64,000 nucleotides of DNA from Grifola frondosa (lineage: Eukaryota; Basidiomycota; Agaricomycetes; Polyporales; Grifolaceae), in the NCBI GenBank assembly GCA_001683735.1, contig LUGG01000025.1, positions 310,001-374,000 on the forward strand, read 5' to 3'. Made by a program: the position numbers and the translations under genes. The notes under the pieces are model-generated. The model saw nothing but the letters and a program-made list of their open reading frames with translations, ran no database searches and was not told where the DNA came from. This document shows, one piece after another, positions 1 through 11,420 of the stretch (positions within the stretch are counted from its first letter, which is position 1; each line of letters opens with the position of its first letter).

Positions 1-316
1 TGCCGGTTTTTCAGCGTTCAGTTCGCGATGCTGATATGGGTTGCCCGCAGAACGCAATCGGCTGGAATGCTGCCTACATCTACTACACGCACGAGTTGCA
101 TCGCGATATTCAAAGACGAGCCTTGAGGAAGCTCGAACGCGAGGCGAAGAAGCAGTGAGAATGGATCGCATCTGTTCAGCTACTTCTTTTTCTGTACGTC
201 TTGTGGTGAGGTCCATGGTACATTTTATGCACTGTATCGTTCTTACAGACAGAATATTTCATGAGAGGATAAAATCGACAAGGGAAATTCAAATGCACGG
301 CGCCACGAGGAAAGAA
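1..316. other. No gene recognised at left edge
   Basis: A short open frame crosses part of this stretch on the plus strand, but it has no recognisable motif. The stretch lies just downstream of the stop of the minus-strand F-box gene, so it is most likely that gene's 3' flank. Confidence 0.4.
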
Positions 317-2002
317 TTACTTATGCAGTCTCTCTTGTCTTCTGACCATCGCGAAAGTGCCCAACATGTACGACACCTCCTTCCACTGCCGAGTAATATC
401 GGCATTTCCTAATGTCTCGATCGTGATGAGATTGGGGAGAATGTCCGACAAGAACGCAGCGACCGCTAGGGGATCAGAGATCGCAGAGCTGCCCAGTCGC
501 AGCTTCGTGATCGCGTGGTTCTGGGACCCTCCCCCTGGTCTCTTGTCCACGTACTTCGCAACCGCAGATGCATCGACAATGAGCTCCAAAGACGTTAAGC
601 GTGGACAGTGCTTCACGAGGTGGGCAAGGCCCTCTAGCGTGATCGACGACTGCCACTTCGACCGATCGCAGCGCCCCAATTGCAACCCGGAGAGCAGCGG
701 CCACGCCATGGCGAGCTCTTTGATGAATGCGTCGTCCATCTTGAAAGCTACAGGGAAATCGATGACGAGCCACTTCAGAGCGCGGAGGGAGAACAAGGCC
801 TTCAAGTCTGCATCGCTTGGGTGGAAATCCGCATTGCTGTTGAATTCCCACGAGTCCCCCCGAAGAGCAAGATCTGCTCTAAGGACCCATGCTCGCAATT
901 GCTCGCAACCGCCTCGCAAAACACACGGACATCCGATGCTGCTGGCAGGGTGCTGAGATGAACAGAGATGGTTCGTATGTCGGTCCGCTTGAGCAGCTGC
1001 GTGGCAGTGGCTGCCGTGGACAGCTCGAGGGAGTGAAGCACAAACTTCCTGAGGGAGGGAAAAACAAGATCCTGCAGCGCGGATGAAGCCCCGAGCAACT
1101 GATTTGTGCTCTCGATGCTCGTAACTCTGACTTTGAGGGCGTGGAGTGCGGGGAACGTCGCAACGGACATGAGTAGATTCGCCGCCCACTCGGACCCAGA
1201 TACGCTGGGAATCGTGAATCCCACATCCATGAGGCCCTTATGTCTTTCGAAGAATTTCAGCAATTCCGCAGAAATAGCTGTGGATGATTCGCCTATGCAG
1301 ACCAGGTGGCGTAGAAGCGGAGAGTGTTGGGGAATATAAGACAGTACAGATGTCACGGTGTGAAGGCAGGGAAAGGTGTTTTTGCAATCTAGGCACAGAC
1401 TACGCAACTTGGGTCCGAGAAACAGGTGTACAAAGGAAAACCTGTTTTGCACTTCTTCGCTGCGCCACGCTAGCCAGTGAAGATTTGGTAGGAGAGGTCG
1501 TGAAGAGTTATATAGGCTCAGGATCACAAAAACCTCTCGATCGAGAGTTGGGATTTTGCGGGTAGGAGGCGTAGGAGGCAAACCCATTTGTCTGATACGA
1601 CCGGCATAGAAGTCAAACCTGATCCAATCTGTTGGAAGCAGAGTCCGGGAAAAGCACTATTATTGGTCATGTAAATTCAGCTTGTTTAAGGACCCATGGT
1701 GATGCACATACTAATTCCCCTGGATCCGGGCCAAACATGTAACGCCCTGTTGACACTATTTTCCATGCATCCTGCGGCATGCATTTGATCAGGTTTACTA
1801 AATTCGGCTGAAACTCCCATAAAGCGTCAAGCGCCGGTTCATGGAAAGCACGGCATGTTCTAGCTAGGATGGCTAGAGACGTCGTCCACTTGTTCTGGTC
1901 ATCTTTGAGGGGCTCAATTATGGCGGAGAAGATCTCTACGATTTCGAGAGCTTTATGCATCTTGAAGGGAGGCGGTGGTGGTAGAAACGAAAGGCTCGTC
2001 AA
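317..2002 (-). CDS. F-box/LRR-type protein, copy 1, with one frame break
   Basis: Exon 1 (2002-1712) encodes a short proline-rich leader and a helical F-box-like segment (KALEIVEIF, then LARTCRAFHEPALDALW). A 55-nt intron (1657-1711, GTATGT..ATAATAG) leads to a long exon opening with the LLPTDWIRFDFYAGRIR segment common before leucine-rich repeats in agaric F-box proteins. Irregular LRRs follow to the stop at 317. In the family these proteins act as substrate adaptors of SCF ubiquitin ligases; the target here is unknown. Around 890-905 the frame changes by one missing base relative to copy 2 (after FCEAVAS), and homology resumes cleanly in the next frame. It is either a young pseudogene or, more likely, carries a base-call error. 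The paralogue starts about 0.5 kb upstream on the same strand. Confidence 0.75.
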
Positions 2003-2463
2003 ACGATTTCTGAAGATAGAGGTGCAGCAAAACTCTCCGACTCAATTCAAACCTTGAGCTTAAATATTAGTGAAACGAGGCAGCGCAAACACTAGCGTTT
2101 GAATTATCAACGTTAAAATAGATGATATGGCACGATTGAACTCACAAGTAGTACTATCATTGTTATATCGGCGGAAAAATGCAGGCTTAAGCGGAATAAT
2201 AAGTTCTAGATCCGAGACGTACTATCAAGAGTACGCGTCTTGATATTGACAGCGATGGAACTGTAAATGAGAGTAATCGATAGCCGTCAGAACGAGGATC
2301 CAGATGTTCGAAGAAGACTGGGCAAATTAGATCAATTAGTACGTTGCGACAAGCCTTAAATCAAGCACTCTTGTTGATGGCCCAACGGGAGCAACAGTAG
2401 ATGATAGTCTTACAGGTCCCGCTTCTCTTGAGAAAAACGCGGCGCACAACTCGAGCACGATCC
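2003..2463. other. Intergenic between the two F-box paralogues
   Basis: AT-rich stretch with no supported gene. It should hold the promoter of F-box copy 1 (which starts at 2002, reading left) and the 3' end of copy 2. I see no clear TATA box or repeat. Confidence 0.5.
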
Positions 2464-4264
2464 CTACGCTTCCCGACTACGTCTTTCCTGTCTTCTAACC
2501 GCCACGAATACACCCAACAGGTCCGAGACGTGCTTCCAGCGGCGGTTGTCTTCTGCGTCGCCTCCGCTCACAATTTGGGTGAGATTGGGGAAGATGTCTG
2601 AGAGGAACGCCGCAACCCAGTGAGAATGGATAATTTTGGAGTTTCCCAAATACAATGTGGTCATCAACTCATTTTCAACCCCGCCTCCTGGTCTCCTGTC
2701 GGTGCTCCTCGGAGAAGTGGTTGCGTCAATGACAAGACCTAAGTGTGTCAAGTGGGGACAATGTTTCACGAGGTGGACAATGCCCTCCAACGTGATCGCA
2801 GTCTGCGCCTTGAATCCATCCACCATTCCGAGCCGTAAATACTGCACTAGCGGAAAGGCCGAGGCGAGATCCTTCATGAATGAGTCGTCGATGTCGGAAG
2901 CCAACGGAAGATCGATATGAACGAGAGAGAGCCCGTGCAGCACAAATAAAGACCTCAAATCTGACGCACTAGAACCCTGGATGGTGTTGGTATCCGAACG
3001 GACTTTCAATCCAGTGATCCGTAGTTCTTGCAAACGGTGGGTCGCCACCGCTTCGCAGAATGCCCGAACATCTGAAGGCTGAGGGAAACAGTCACTCTTG
3101 AGTGTATAGTAGACCTGTGTGACTCGGGGTGCGTGCTTGAGCAGTTGCATGGATGAGGTAGCCGTAGCCAGATCGATGCCCCTGAGATAAATCTTTGCAA
3201 GAGATTCGAAGAGAAAATCGTGAGGTCCGGATAGAGCTTCAACCAACTGATTTCTGCTGATAGTAGTCGGAGCAAATACCATAAGAGAATCGAGTTTAGA
3301 GAGTGTGGCGAGGAAAGCAAGCAGCTCCACGACCTGCTTCGCTCCAGGGCTGGGCTCATCTGGGAGTGTCAAACCCACTCTTTTGAGGTCGCAGATACCC
3401 GCGAGGGACTTTAGGGATTGATTTGACAGATCCATCGAGCAAGTACCGAAGTCGCAGACAACCGAGTCCAATTGGGGCGAGAGTAAGGGAATGTGGGCTA
3501 GCAAGGACTTCACGGAATGTTGATACCGGTTAGACTCGCTGCAATGTAGAAGCAGTTCTTTCAAACGGATTCCGAGGAACATATGGATGAAAGAGGACGT
3601 GTCTCGGAAATCTGCAGCGCTCCAGCGTAGTGTACGAAGATTGGGTAGGAGAGGCCGTGAAAATTCGAAGAGATTCAGGGCTACGAGAACTTCTCGATCG
3701 AGCTGTATGGTTGTACGTCCATTCTTGGACCGTAATTGGCCGACACCGGACGCAGGTTTGTGAAGTCCCAAATTCTTGATACGTTGTGCATACAGTTTGA
3801 AACGGGTCCAGTCTTCAGGGAGAAGAGACCTGGTAAGGGACTGAAAGTCGGACTTAAACCTCCATCATGTATGTACGTCGAGATTGACAATGAGCACATA
3901 CCAGCACCGATTCAGACGCTGAGACTTCTGACATTTGCCATGCATCCTGCGGTAAACATCTAACAAGATTTATGAGACTGTCTTGTGATGCCCATAACTC
4001 GTTAAGCGCGAGATCATGGAAGGCGCGACCGGTCCTGGCAAGGGAAGCAAGCGTTCGATGCGGTTTTCCATAATCTTCACTAGCAAGCAACTTGATCATA
4101 ATGGAGAGAAGTTCCGGGACTCGAAGCATCTTCTGGATGGGCGGAAAATCTGCTACATAGTGTTGGATGAAGAACGACAACACAGAGTTTGTAGCTGATG
4201 GCATACCATGATTTGTGGAGGAGTTAATGGAGGAGTCACTCAAAGGGCACAGAAGCTGTGGCAT
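2464..4264 (-). CDS. F-box/LRR-type protein, copy 2, intact
   Basis: Two exons, 4264-3902 and 3840-2464, separated by a 61-nt phase-0 intron (GTATGTGC..CTTTCAG), encode 579 residues. The F-box-like helices lie near residues 40-110 (PELLSIMIKLL, LARTGRAFHDLALNELW). The SLLPEDWTRFKLYAQRI segment follows directly after the splice, then leucine-rich repeats run to the C terminus. The intron position and the order of segments match copy 1, so the two genes arose by tandem duplication. The expected role is substrate recognition in an SCF ubiquitin ligase; the target cannot be inferred. Copy 2 reads through without a frame break and served as the reference for copy 1. It is divergently placed to the unknown-family gene starting at 4616, with about 350 bases between them. 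Confidence 0.85.
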
Positions 4265-4615
4265 GCTGGTTGATCAATCTTTGGCCTCCTCCAACTTGAA
4301 GCTTCGAGGCCGGGCAACAAGTAAGACGATTTCAACACTGGTTCCATCGCGGTGGGACTCCCAATAGATACTCACCTAAATGCCTGCTCTTCTGTCTCTG
4401 CTATGTATTGGCCTAATGTCTGTATTGCTAGCAATACTGGTTACTGGTAACTGGTCATTAATATGGTACCAGTCACCAACTCCAGGGAAGATGGCCACGT
4501 GACAAACTGAATGCAGGCTCGCGTTCGTCGACTCGTTACTAGTACGTTCGATGTTCGTCGTTGATGCTCCTTCATTCCCCACTGATTGAATTTCACATTC
4601 ACGACTTTCCAAGTA
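4265..4615. other. Divergent promoter region
   Basis: About 350 bases between the start of F-box copy 2 (leftward) and the first ATG chosen for unknown-family copy 1 (rightward). A further 5' exon of the rightward gene could lie here, because the next paralogue has an additional short first exon. Confidence 0.4.
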
Positions 4616-6156
4616 ATGCAGATTGATGTGTTGCCTGCCGAAGACCTCTACAAGCGGAATTTGGATCTGATCGCCACGTCTGGTGCTTTGGAATGGCTTG
4701 AGAATGCAGGGATCCCCACTGATCCCAGACCCCGAAAGAAACTGATGACTTCGGCGCAATGCGATGAAGATATTGAGATATATATCACGACCATGTTTAG
4801 TGAACTTCTTTGCTTATGTTACTTCCTGATGCTGACTACTTGCAAGGAATGTCATTCGGGAAGACCTGACTAAAAACTATCGCTGGCAATTCTACAATGA
4901 GCATGAGGTTGGAATATCTGCGTACATTGAAGGATATACCCCTGCTCTCCGAACTCTCGATTTATTGTTTTTGAAGAACCGCGAATTTATAAGTAAGGGT
5001 GGCTTGAAGATGCCAAAGGAATGGAATGTGAGTCTATCCGGTGGTGATCAAGCCTCACGTATCGTCATCACTCCTCGTCTGTCAGGTCCAGAACGAAGAG
5101 CGAGGAGGTTCTGTGACCAGATCCTCTCTCGCACGACAGGCGCTGGTAGGATATCTAAAATGGCTGAACGAGATCAATGTGACGGTCCGTCGACGAGCAG
5201 TCCTGTTCGAATTTGACGACATCGCTGGTCCAGATTCAGACGCGGTGGAGCAAACGAATCGCACGCTGAGTCCTGGTATTGAGCGAACGCTCATGAAAAT
5301 ATTTGATTTGCGCGGCCTGCGGTATAGAGCGTTGGAAATGGATGCTGAGCGTCAAGTTGGATCAACACTCGCTGGTGTGTTCGATATACCTCTCTGTACC
5401 CGGATTCGGTCAGTTGCCTCTCTTCTTTTGAGCTGAACGTGCAGCTCATACCGCTTGTCAAGGAACAAGCCATTGTGTTATCCGACAGTGTTGGGATGTT
5501 TCGGATCCTATGCTCGCCCCAGTCTAGTGTGCCAACTATACGACACGCATCGCGATAGACTTGCACTATGCAGACCCATCCTTCTTGTTGGCGAGGCCAT
5601 GCGCACCATATCTTACGATCATGCTCGGTTCGACGACAATAACAAAGACATCCTAGCCGTGGCTGCACGGCTCGCTTGTGCTGTTCAGCCGACTCTTCAG
5701 TTATTTATGATCCACCTGACCATGAAGTACCGCCATTCTGATGGAACATGGGATCCGCAGTGGGATGTATGTCTTTCTAACTTTAGCGATCCCAGCTTTC
5801 GCTGAATGTTTCTCAAGCCATTCACAGGCGCGAAAATACCAGAGCACATGGTTGTATTTGGTATAGGATACAACCAAGAAGGCATACTTATCTACGCATT
5901 TTTCCCCCGATATATCCTAAACAAGCAAACACGGACACTCGAGTGGGGTTTTGGATGTCGAGAGATGACAACTAGTCATCGTTTCTCTTTTGATAGACAT
6001 TCAATTGCTGGGGCCGGACGAGTCGAGCTGTGTCGTTCAATTCTGACTATCATGGACTGGGCACGTAATTCGGCACAGAAACTGTCCTCTGACAAGTTTC
6101 ATTTGGAATGTCCGCCGGAACTAATTGCTTTAGATCGACAATGGAGAGACTTCTGA
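4616..6156 (+). CDS. Unrecognised tandem family, copy 1
   Basis: I do not recognise this family. Five exons (4616-4794, 4847-5027, 5086-5408, 5463-5766, 5818-6156) keep phase throughout and give 441 residues. The splice sites and their phases match copy 2. Conserved blocks are ALEWLENAGIP near the N terminus, YRWQF, a DIPLC segment, PTVLGCFGSY, a hydrophobic strand ending RPILLVGEAM, a following helix and the paired strands GIGYNQEGILIYAFFPRY. In copy 2 the equivalent strand ends GEAK, so this copy lacks the lysine of a possible E-x-K pair. The layout (acidic residue, strand with E-x-K, helix with Q, more strands) recalls restriction-endonuclease-like folds, but that is only a guess. No signal peptide or membrane segment is visible. 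The first exon may be incomplete. Confidence 0.65.
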
Positions 6157-6663
6157 GTGCTGATCAATTGTACGTCTGCTCTATTCTCTAATATCCATGT
6201 TTGTTTATGGCAATATTAGATATTACCGTTGTTGTATATCACATACCCATCATGTTCATACCTGTTGATCGAGGAAACTTATATTCAAATCATTCTCTCA
6301 ACTCGTTCGTAGACGTCTGATCATTATCTTGAACCCACAAAGAAAGGTACAGATATTATTTTTAAACAGTGCAAAAACACGAATATTCAGGTCGGCAAAT
6401 GATCGATTCTTCGCCTGGAAGCGATCATGCATGATAAATGCAGTACAAATGACTCGCGCTTTTGGGCAATATTTGTTCTCATCATTCATAGGTTCTTTTG
6501 TCCGTGTTCATCGATGGATCAGTATCAGTGAGCCCAATTTCGTCGATCGATTATTGTTACCGCTGGTGAAATCCAACGATTAATCAGGCCCTCAATCGAT
6601 GTTCGCTCTCTTCTCCCCCTTTGATCCTACGCATTTCTCAGTCAGACTGTCCTCCGAACTCGT
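6157..6663. other. Intergenic between family copies 1 and 2
   Basis: AT-rich spacer of about 500 bases with small open frames lacking recognisable motifs. It must contain the terminator of copy 1 and the promoter of copy 2. Confidence 0.4.
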
Positions 6664-8406
6664 ATGGCGAAGTCTAAGGAACAAACAACTCAACCTCCTG
6701 AAAAACTTGAAGTACCCCTAGTAAGCAATGCAAGACAATTTCCTTGATGGGCTCAGCGACACATGCTGCATTACAGATTACACGCGCGAGCATAGAATCG
6801 CTGAAACCACCATCTCCTGTCCGAGAAGATCCGCAGCTGTTGGGAACTGGAGTAAAGCAACAGAAAGATTTTGGGAAGCGGAACAAATGGTCTATGTATG
6901 AAGATCGCATGAAACCGATTGAGGAATCCAACGCTCTCCAATGGCTGAAAGAATCAGGGATTCCAGCTGACCCAATGCCGAAGAGAATGAGAGAGTTTAA
7001 GATGACGTCGAAAGGCAGTAAGGGAAGTGAAGGAAGCAGTCAATCATCATGGGTTACTGCAAGGTATGTGCAGGATGCTGTTTGATCATTGTGTGTGATT
7101 TGATCATTATATTTCAAAGCAATGTCCGCGCAGACATCCTTGAGTCAGAATATCGCTGGCGCTTCTTCGTAAAGGAAGCAGATATTACTAGTGCATTGAC
7201 TGGCATCAACGAAATTAATGGGGAGATTGAGAAAGATTTCTCTCCTTTACGACTAAGTACTGCAAGATTTCGGATTCCTAAATCATGGCAGGTGCGATAA
7301 AACATCTTTATAATTCTTACTAGTTCTGACTGCGCCACCATGGTGCAGGAGAGCGCTAAGGCGTCTCCAGTTAATGAACGTGATCCCCTGCGGCCCAACC
7401 ATATAGCCCTCATGAAGTTGCTCGATTTTACCAATGACGTCTGCGATTCAGAGGGGAATGACGTCGCATTTGACCTGAACAGCGCCTCTAGCCTGCCAAA
7501 TCTACTACCTCAGCTGGATCGTTTTGAAATGGCCAGGAAGGTGGAATCTAATACAATGTTCCTTGGAATAGAAAGGGCAATGATTGAAGTGCTTATTGCT
7601 CCGCCTTTGGCAGCTGTGTCAGAGCAGGAGGTTGAGAGGTTTCTTGGCTCAGTCCTTTCTGCGTTTTTTGATGTACCACTCTGCAAACGTTACGTGTGAG
7701 TTTGTCCCTTCATGTTGAATAAAGGTCACTGACATTGTCCTAGCAATAATCAGGTGCAATGCCCGACGGTATTCGGATGCTTTGGCACTTTTGCGCAGCC
7801 AGATTCTGCGTGTGAAGTTCTCGTGAAGCATGATCGCAACAAGCTCAATTATTTTCGGCCGGTTGTCCTCTTCGGCGAGGCAAAGCACCAGCATGGGGGC
7901 ACCGACACCCAAATTTCACGAGTTGCGGCACAGCTTGCCTTTGCTGCTCAACCGACATTACAAATGTTCATGACTGATCTGACAACCAAGTACAGAAATC
8001 CTGACGGAACGTGGAAACCTGAATTTGATGTATGTTAGCTCTCTTCCGTGCTTGACCATGGTAACGTTCTTCTGTCCAGCCATTCAAATGTTCCCCAATC
8101 CCCTCGTTCATGAGGGTCTATGGAATCGGATACGATGGAGCGGGAATTATCATTTACGCACTTTTCCCTCGTTATGAGGTGAAAGAATCGAAGCTGCAGT
8201 GGGGCTTCTGCTGCACAGAGGTGGTCACCCAATACCGTTCCGATTTCGCAAAATATTCGACAACTCGACGAGTAGAAGTTCTCCGAGCTCTTCTGATTGT
8301 CCTCGATCGGGCATGGTCGCTGACGGAGAAATTATGTAAAGAATACACTCTGGATTTCCCACTGGAACTTCGCAAACTGGACGAGTTGTGGGCGACAGTG
8401 GCGTAG
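6664..8406 (+). CDS. Unrecognised tandem family, copy 2, intact
   Basis: The best-preserved member. Six exons (6664-6720, 6777-7063, 7120-7291, 7349-7695, 7744-8029, 8080-8406) are all in phase and give 491 residues. The N terminus is polar, then come ALQWLKESGIP, YRWRFF, a DVPLC segment, PTVFGCFGTF, the strand RPVVLFGEAK, a helix (ISRVAAQLAFAAQ), a polar loop and the strands VYGIGYDGAGIIIYALFPRY, ending in a helical tail. The E-x-K on a hydrophobic strand, followed by a helix with a conserved Q, resembles the core of PD-(D/E)XK nucleases. No confident upstream catalytic aspartate can be assigned, so no function is claimed. It shares intron positions with copy 1, which fixes the exon model. 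Confidence 0.75.
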
Positions 8407-8831
8407 GTTGGTATTTAAGTCGAGGAGATATCTTAGAGGTGTAGGTCCTTTGTGGAGATGATCCTACTTCCAATGGATCGTCGACATCTACGGTGATCGT
8501 CTGTATTCATTTCCCCACTACGACTTATATTGTCTCGATATTTGCGGAATTGTACTTCTATGACCAATTTTTGCTTCATGGATTCCCGGAAGCGGTATGC
8601 TTTCCTTCTTCGTTGACGGTGATAGTTAAATGACCAAGATTTCATGTATCCCTTGAGATCCCTTGGTCCCCTTGCTTTGTGGCTGTCGGGGATGTAAACA
8701 AACAAAGCAAAATAACGCGTCTGTCGATCTCTGAGCCACTCAGTACCAGTGATACGTGCTGCAGTGATACAATTCTTCAGTCTTTCGGAACTCTTGTCTG
8801 CTTCCCTAGTAGCTTCATCATCAACTGCTCA
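8407..8831. other. Intergenic between family copies 2 and 3
   Basis: No motif-bearing reading frame is visible. An open frame runs into copy 3 from about 8679 but has no ATG before 8832, so part of this may be the 5' leader of copy 3. Confidence 0.4.
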
Positions 8832-10497
8832 ATGCAGCATGATACTTGCCATGATGCCTTAGAGTCGGAGTTAGGCTCGAGAGCCAAGGTTAATTTCGCT
8901 AATTTACTAGAGAAAGCTGGACTGTGAGCAGTATGAGTCCTCGTGCTCTATGAGCTCTGATTCCGAAGATTTCTTAGATGTCCGCAAGCTCCTTCGCGTA
9001 ATTGGCACTTCGCTGAAAGCGTTGCTGCGATTGAGCCTCATATTGCAACGGCTTGCAGCCTCCAGTTGCAATTTTTACAAAATCTACAGCGAAATTGGCG
9101 CCCTTCACATTCGGAGAAGTTTCAGCTGCCGGATGAGTGGAAGGTGAGTGTCCGAAACTGTCGACTTAAACCACCTTATTCACTGTGTCTTGTTACAGCC
9201 CAAAGCAGAGGACAGGACATGTGCTATTCGCCCTGCAGAATTCTTTGATCCATTTGCCCTCCATTTATTCCTTGAATCTCTCTCAGATCATGTGTCGTTC
9301 TTGTCTCATGCTGAAGTGGTCAATCGACATCTCGATCCAACATCTTGCAAGCCGGATTTCTTGTTGTTCACTCGACATCGACTCGTAGAACACGATGAAG
9401 ACTATAGTACATTGATCAATCCGCCCGAAACTGCTTTCACTTGTAACGCAAGAGTATTACTCTCCTATTTTAAGGATGTGGTGACTTGCGAAGGGGATGA
9501 ACTATCTGCGGAATATTCCATCCCGGGTATTTTTACCTCCACTCCTGGTTGCTGGCTTAGATGGTGTGTGACCTGCTGTTGTCCGATTTTAGTTGAGCTG
9601 ATGTGTATCTAGCAATCCAGAATTTGACTTTCCACCACCATTTGGCACTCCAAGGTCTTTCCCGCCTGTCGACTTTGCAGTACTCTTCCACCCGATCGGA
9701 CCGTCGCGTCGATTTTCTTTTGGTAGAGATCAGCATCTTCGCATGGATGTTCTCCATCCGGCTCTTGTTCTGGGAGTAAAAGGACCCGTACCCTGGCCAG
9801 ATTCTTCGAACGACGAGCCATCTAGCTCGCTGGACGAGATCTTACATAATCTGGCATTGTCTATTCAGCCCAACTTGGACACTCATCTTCTGAACTGGTT
9901 CCTTCTTTGCGAGCAAGCGGAGACACCTTCCCACAATTGCCTCGCCCTTCCCCCTGGATGGTCCTATTTGGGGTGGTATATGATGCTGAATGCATTCGCC
10001 TGGTGGCACATATTCCCTTTGTCAAGACTCCCTCGACTATCACTCTAGAATTCTCGTACCTATCATGCATCATTGATACTATCTCCTTCCCTCCAATGCC
10101 AGTAATCATACCTAGCTTGGAGGCTTGGAGCATGGAGCGCTTCCGGGCCGCTTTCGCCTTGCTTTCCGTACGAACTCACGCTTTTGAACTAGGATCGCGC
10201 TGGGAATGCGTCATCTGGCCCCCTTCGATCTTAATGTCCACAATAATCCGCGAGTCGGAGTACTTAGGGCAGAGCCCCACTCCTTCGAATCGCGGAGATA
10301 TGTCCGTCGGAGGTTTCGACATAGCCTTTTCCACTGATTCGGGCTCTGAACCGGACTCTCCTACTTCTACAGAGCATGCAGAGTATCTCAGAAAGCGCGC
10401 CGCAGCGAGGGAGAGAGAGATGGAGGACGTACGGCCAGCTGTGAAAAAGTGGCTGAATGAAGTTTATGGTTCTGGGCTCTGGCCTGAGAAACCTTAG
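8832..10497 (+). CDS. Unrecognised tandem family, copy 3, divergent with one frame break
   Basis: Four exons (8832-8923, 8978-9143, 9199-9563, 9613-10497) are anchored by FANLLEKAGL, RNWHF, LPDEWK and SIQPNLDTHLL, which align with copies 1 and 2. Near 9885-9893 the frame must shift (one base missing) before LFGVVYDAECIRLVAHIPF, the counterpart of the GIGYDGAGIIIYALFP strands. The E-x-K site of copy 2 is replaced by GVKG, so the acidic residue is gone. Intron losses relative to copy 2 and a C-terminal extension rich in Ser, Glu and Arg (about residues 380-470) set it apart. It may be a decaying copy or a diverged protein whose frame break is a sequence error. The DPTSCKPDFLLFT segment of exon 3 is specific to this copy. 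Confidence 0.55.
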
Positions 10498-11420
10498 ATA
10501 AGTATGGGAGTTCTGAGCATGTGGTTAGTCTATCATCCAGAACATGTTATTGGGCATATAATCAGCCATCTATTCAACTCTCTCCAGCACCTATCACTTA
10601 GCAGTGTTCGCCGCAAAATGTCCTTGTGATTGTAATATTGTCGGTAAAAGTGAGTAATTCATGTACCATCGCAATCTTAACTTACTCTAAGCACCGTTTT
10701 CGAAAGCACGCAATATTATATCATGTCCGGTAATCGACTGCCGAGATGGCTCAGCGAAGGTATTACCTGTGAGATTGGACGGGCTGTCTAGTATGCATTG
10801 GGATTCAGCGAGCCAAGATCCAGATAGTACACCCCATGCAACAACCAGCGGACTTCACAATGCCTTTGGAGTGTGAGGCCTTGGGGCATGTCAACGCGGT
10901 AGGTCCACTTATATCAGACGATTCGAATACTCATTGTTACATTTAACCAACGCCAGCATACGTAATATACCGCCTCGGAGTGCTACAGAGATACGAATAT
11001 TGAAGCATAATGTCATATTATGCTCTCCAATACTAAGTAGTATGGCGATCCTCGGAATGTTGACCACGGTACGTGGCTGTTTTTTTAGATCTACGTAGCA
11101 CCATCACGGTATACTCACTGATTCTGCCTGTCAGCGGTCTTGAATACGCGTCGGTGCTATTGATTGTGAAGGAGCCGAAATCTCTATTCACCAAGGCCAT
11201 CAATTTGTTGTTTGAATCCGTGAGGTGTCTCATAATGCCCGACATATTGTAATAGTAAAATCTTAATCTCATCATCGTCACATGGTTGCCCTGCAGCGGA
11301 CAGCTCCGCGTTCCCACGCAGAATTAATGACCCTTGAAGAAGATATAGTCTTGCGATAATCGTTAGTGAGCATTTGTAGCACAATTGATTCTCCTGATTC
11401 GCGTACCTGACTAAAGAATT
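10498..11420. other. Gene-poor spacer after the tandem family
   Basis: About 900 AT-rich bases. Two overlapping minus-strand frames at 11033-11384 have no recognisable domain and no convincing splice model, so they are not called. The stretch separates the plus-strand array from a minus-strand gene block. Confidence 0.4.
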
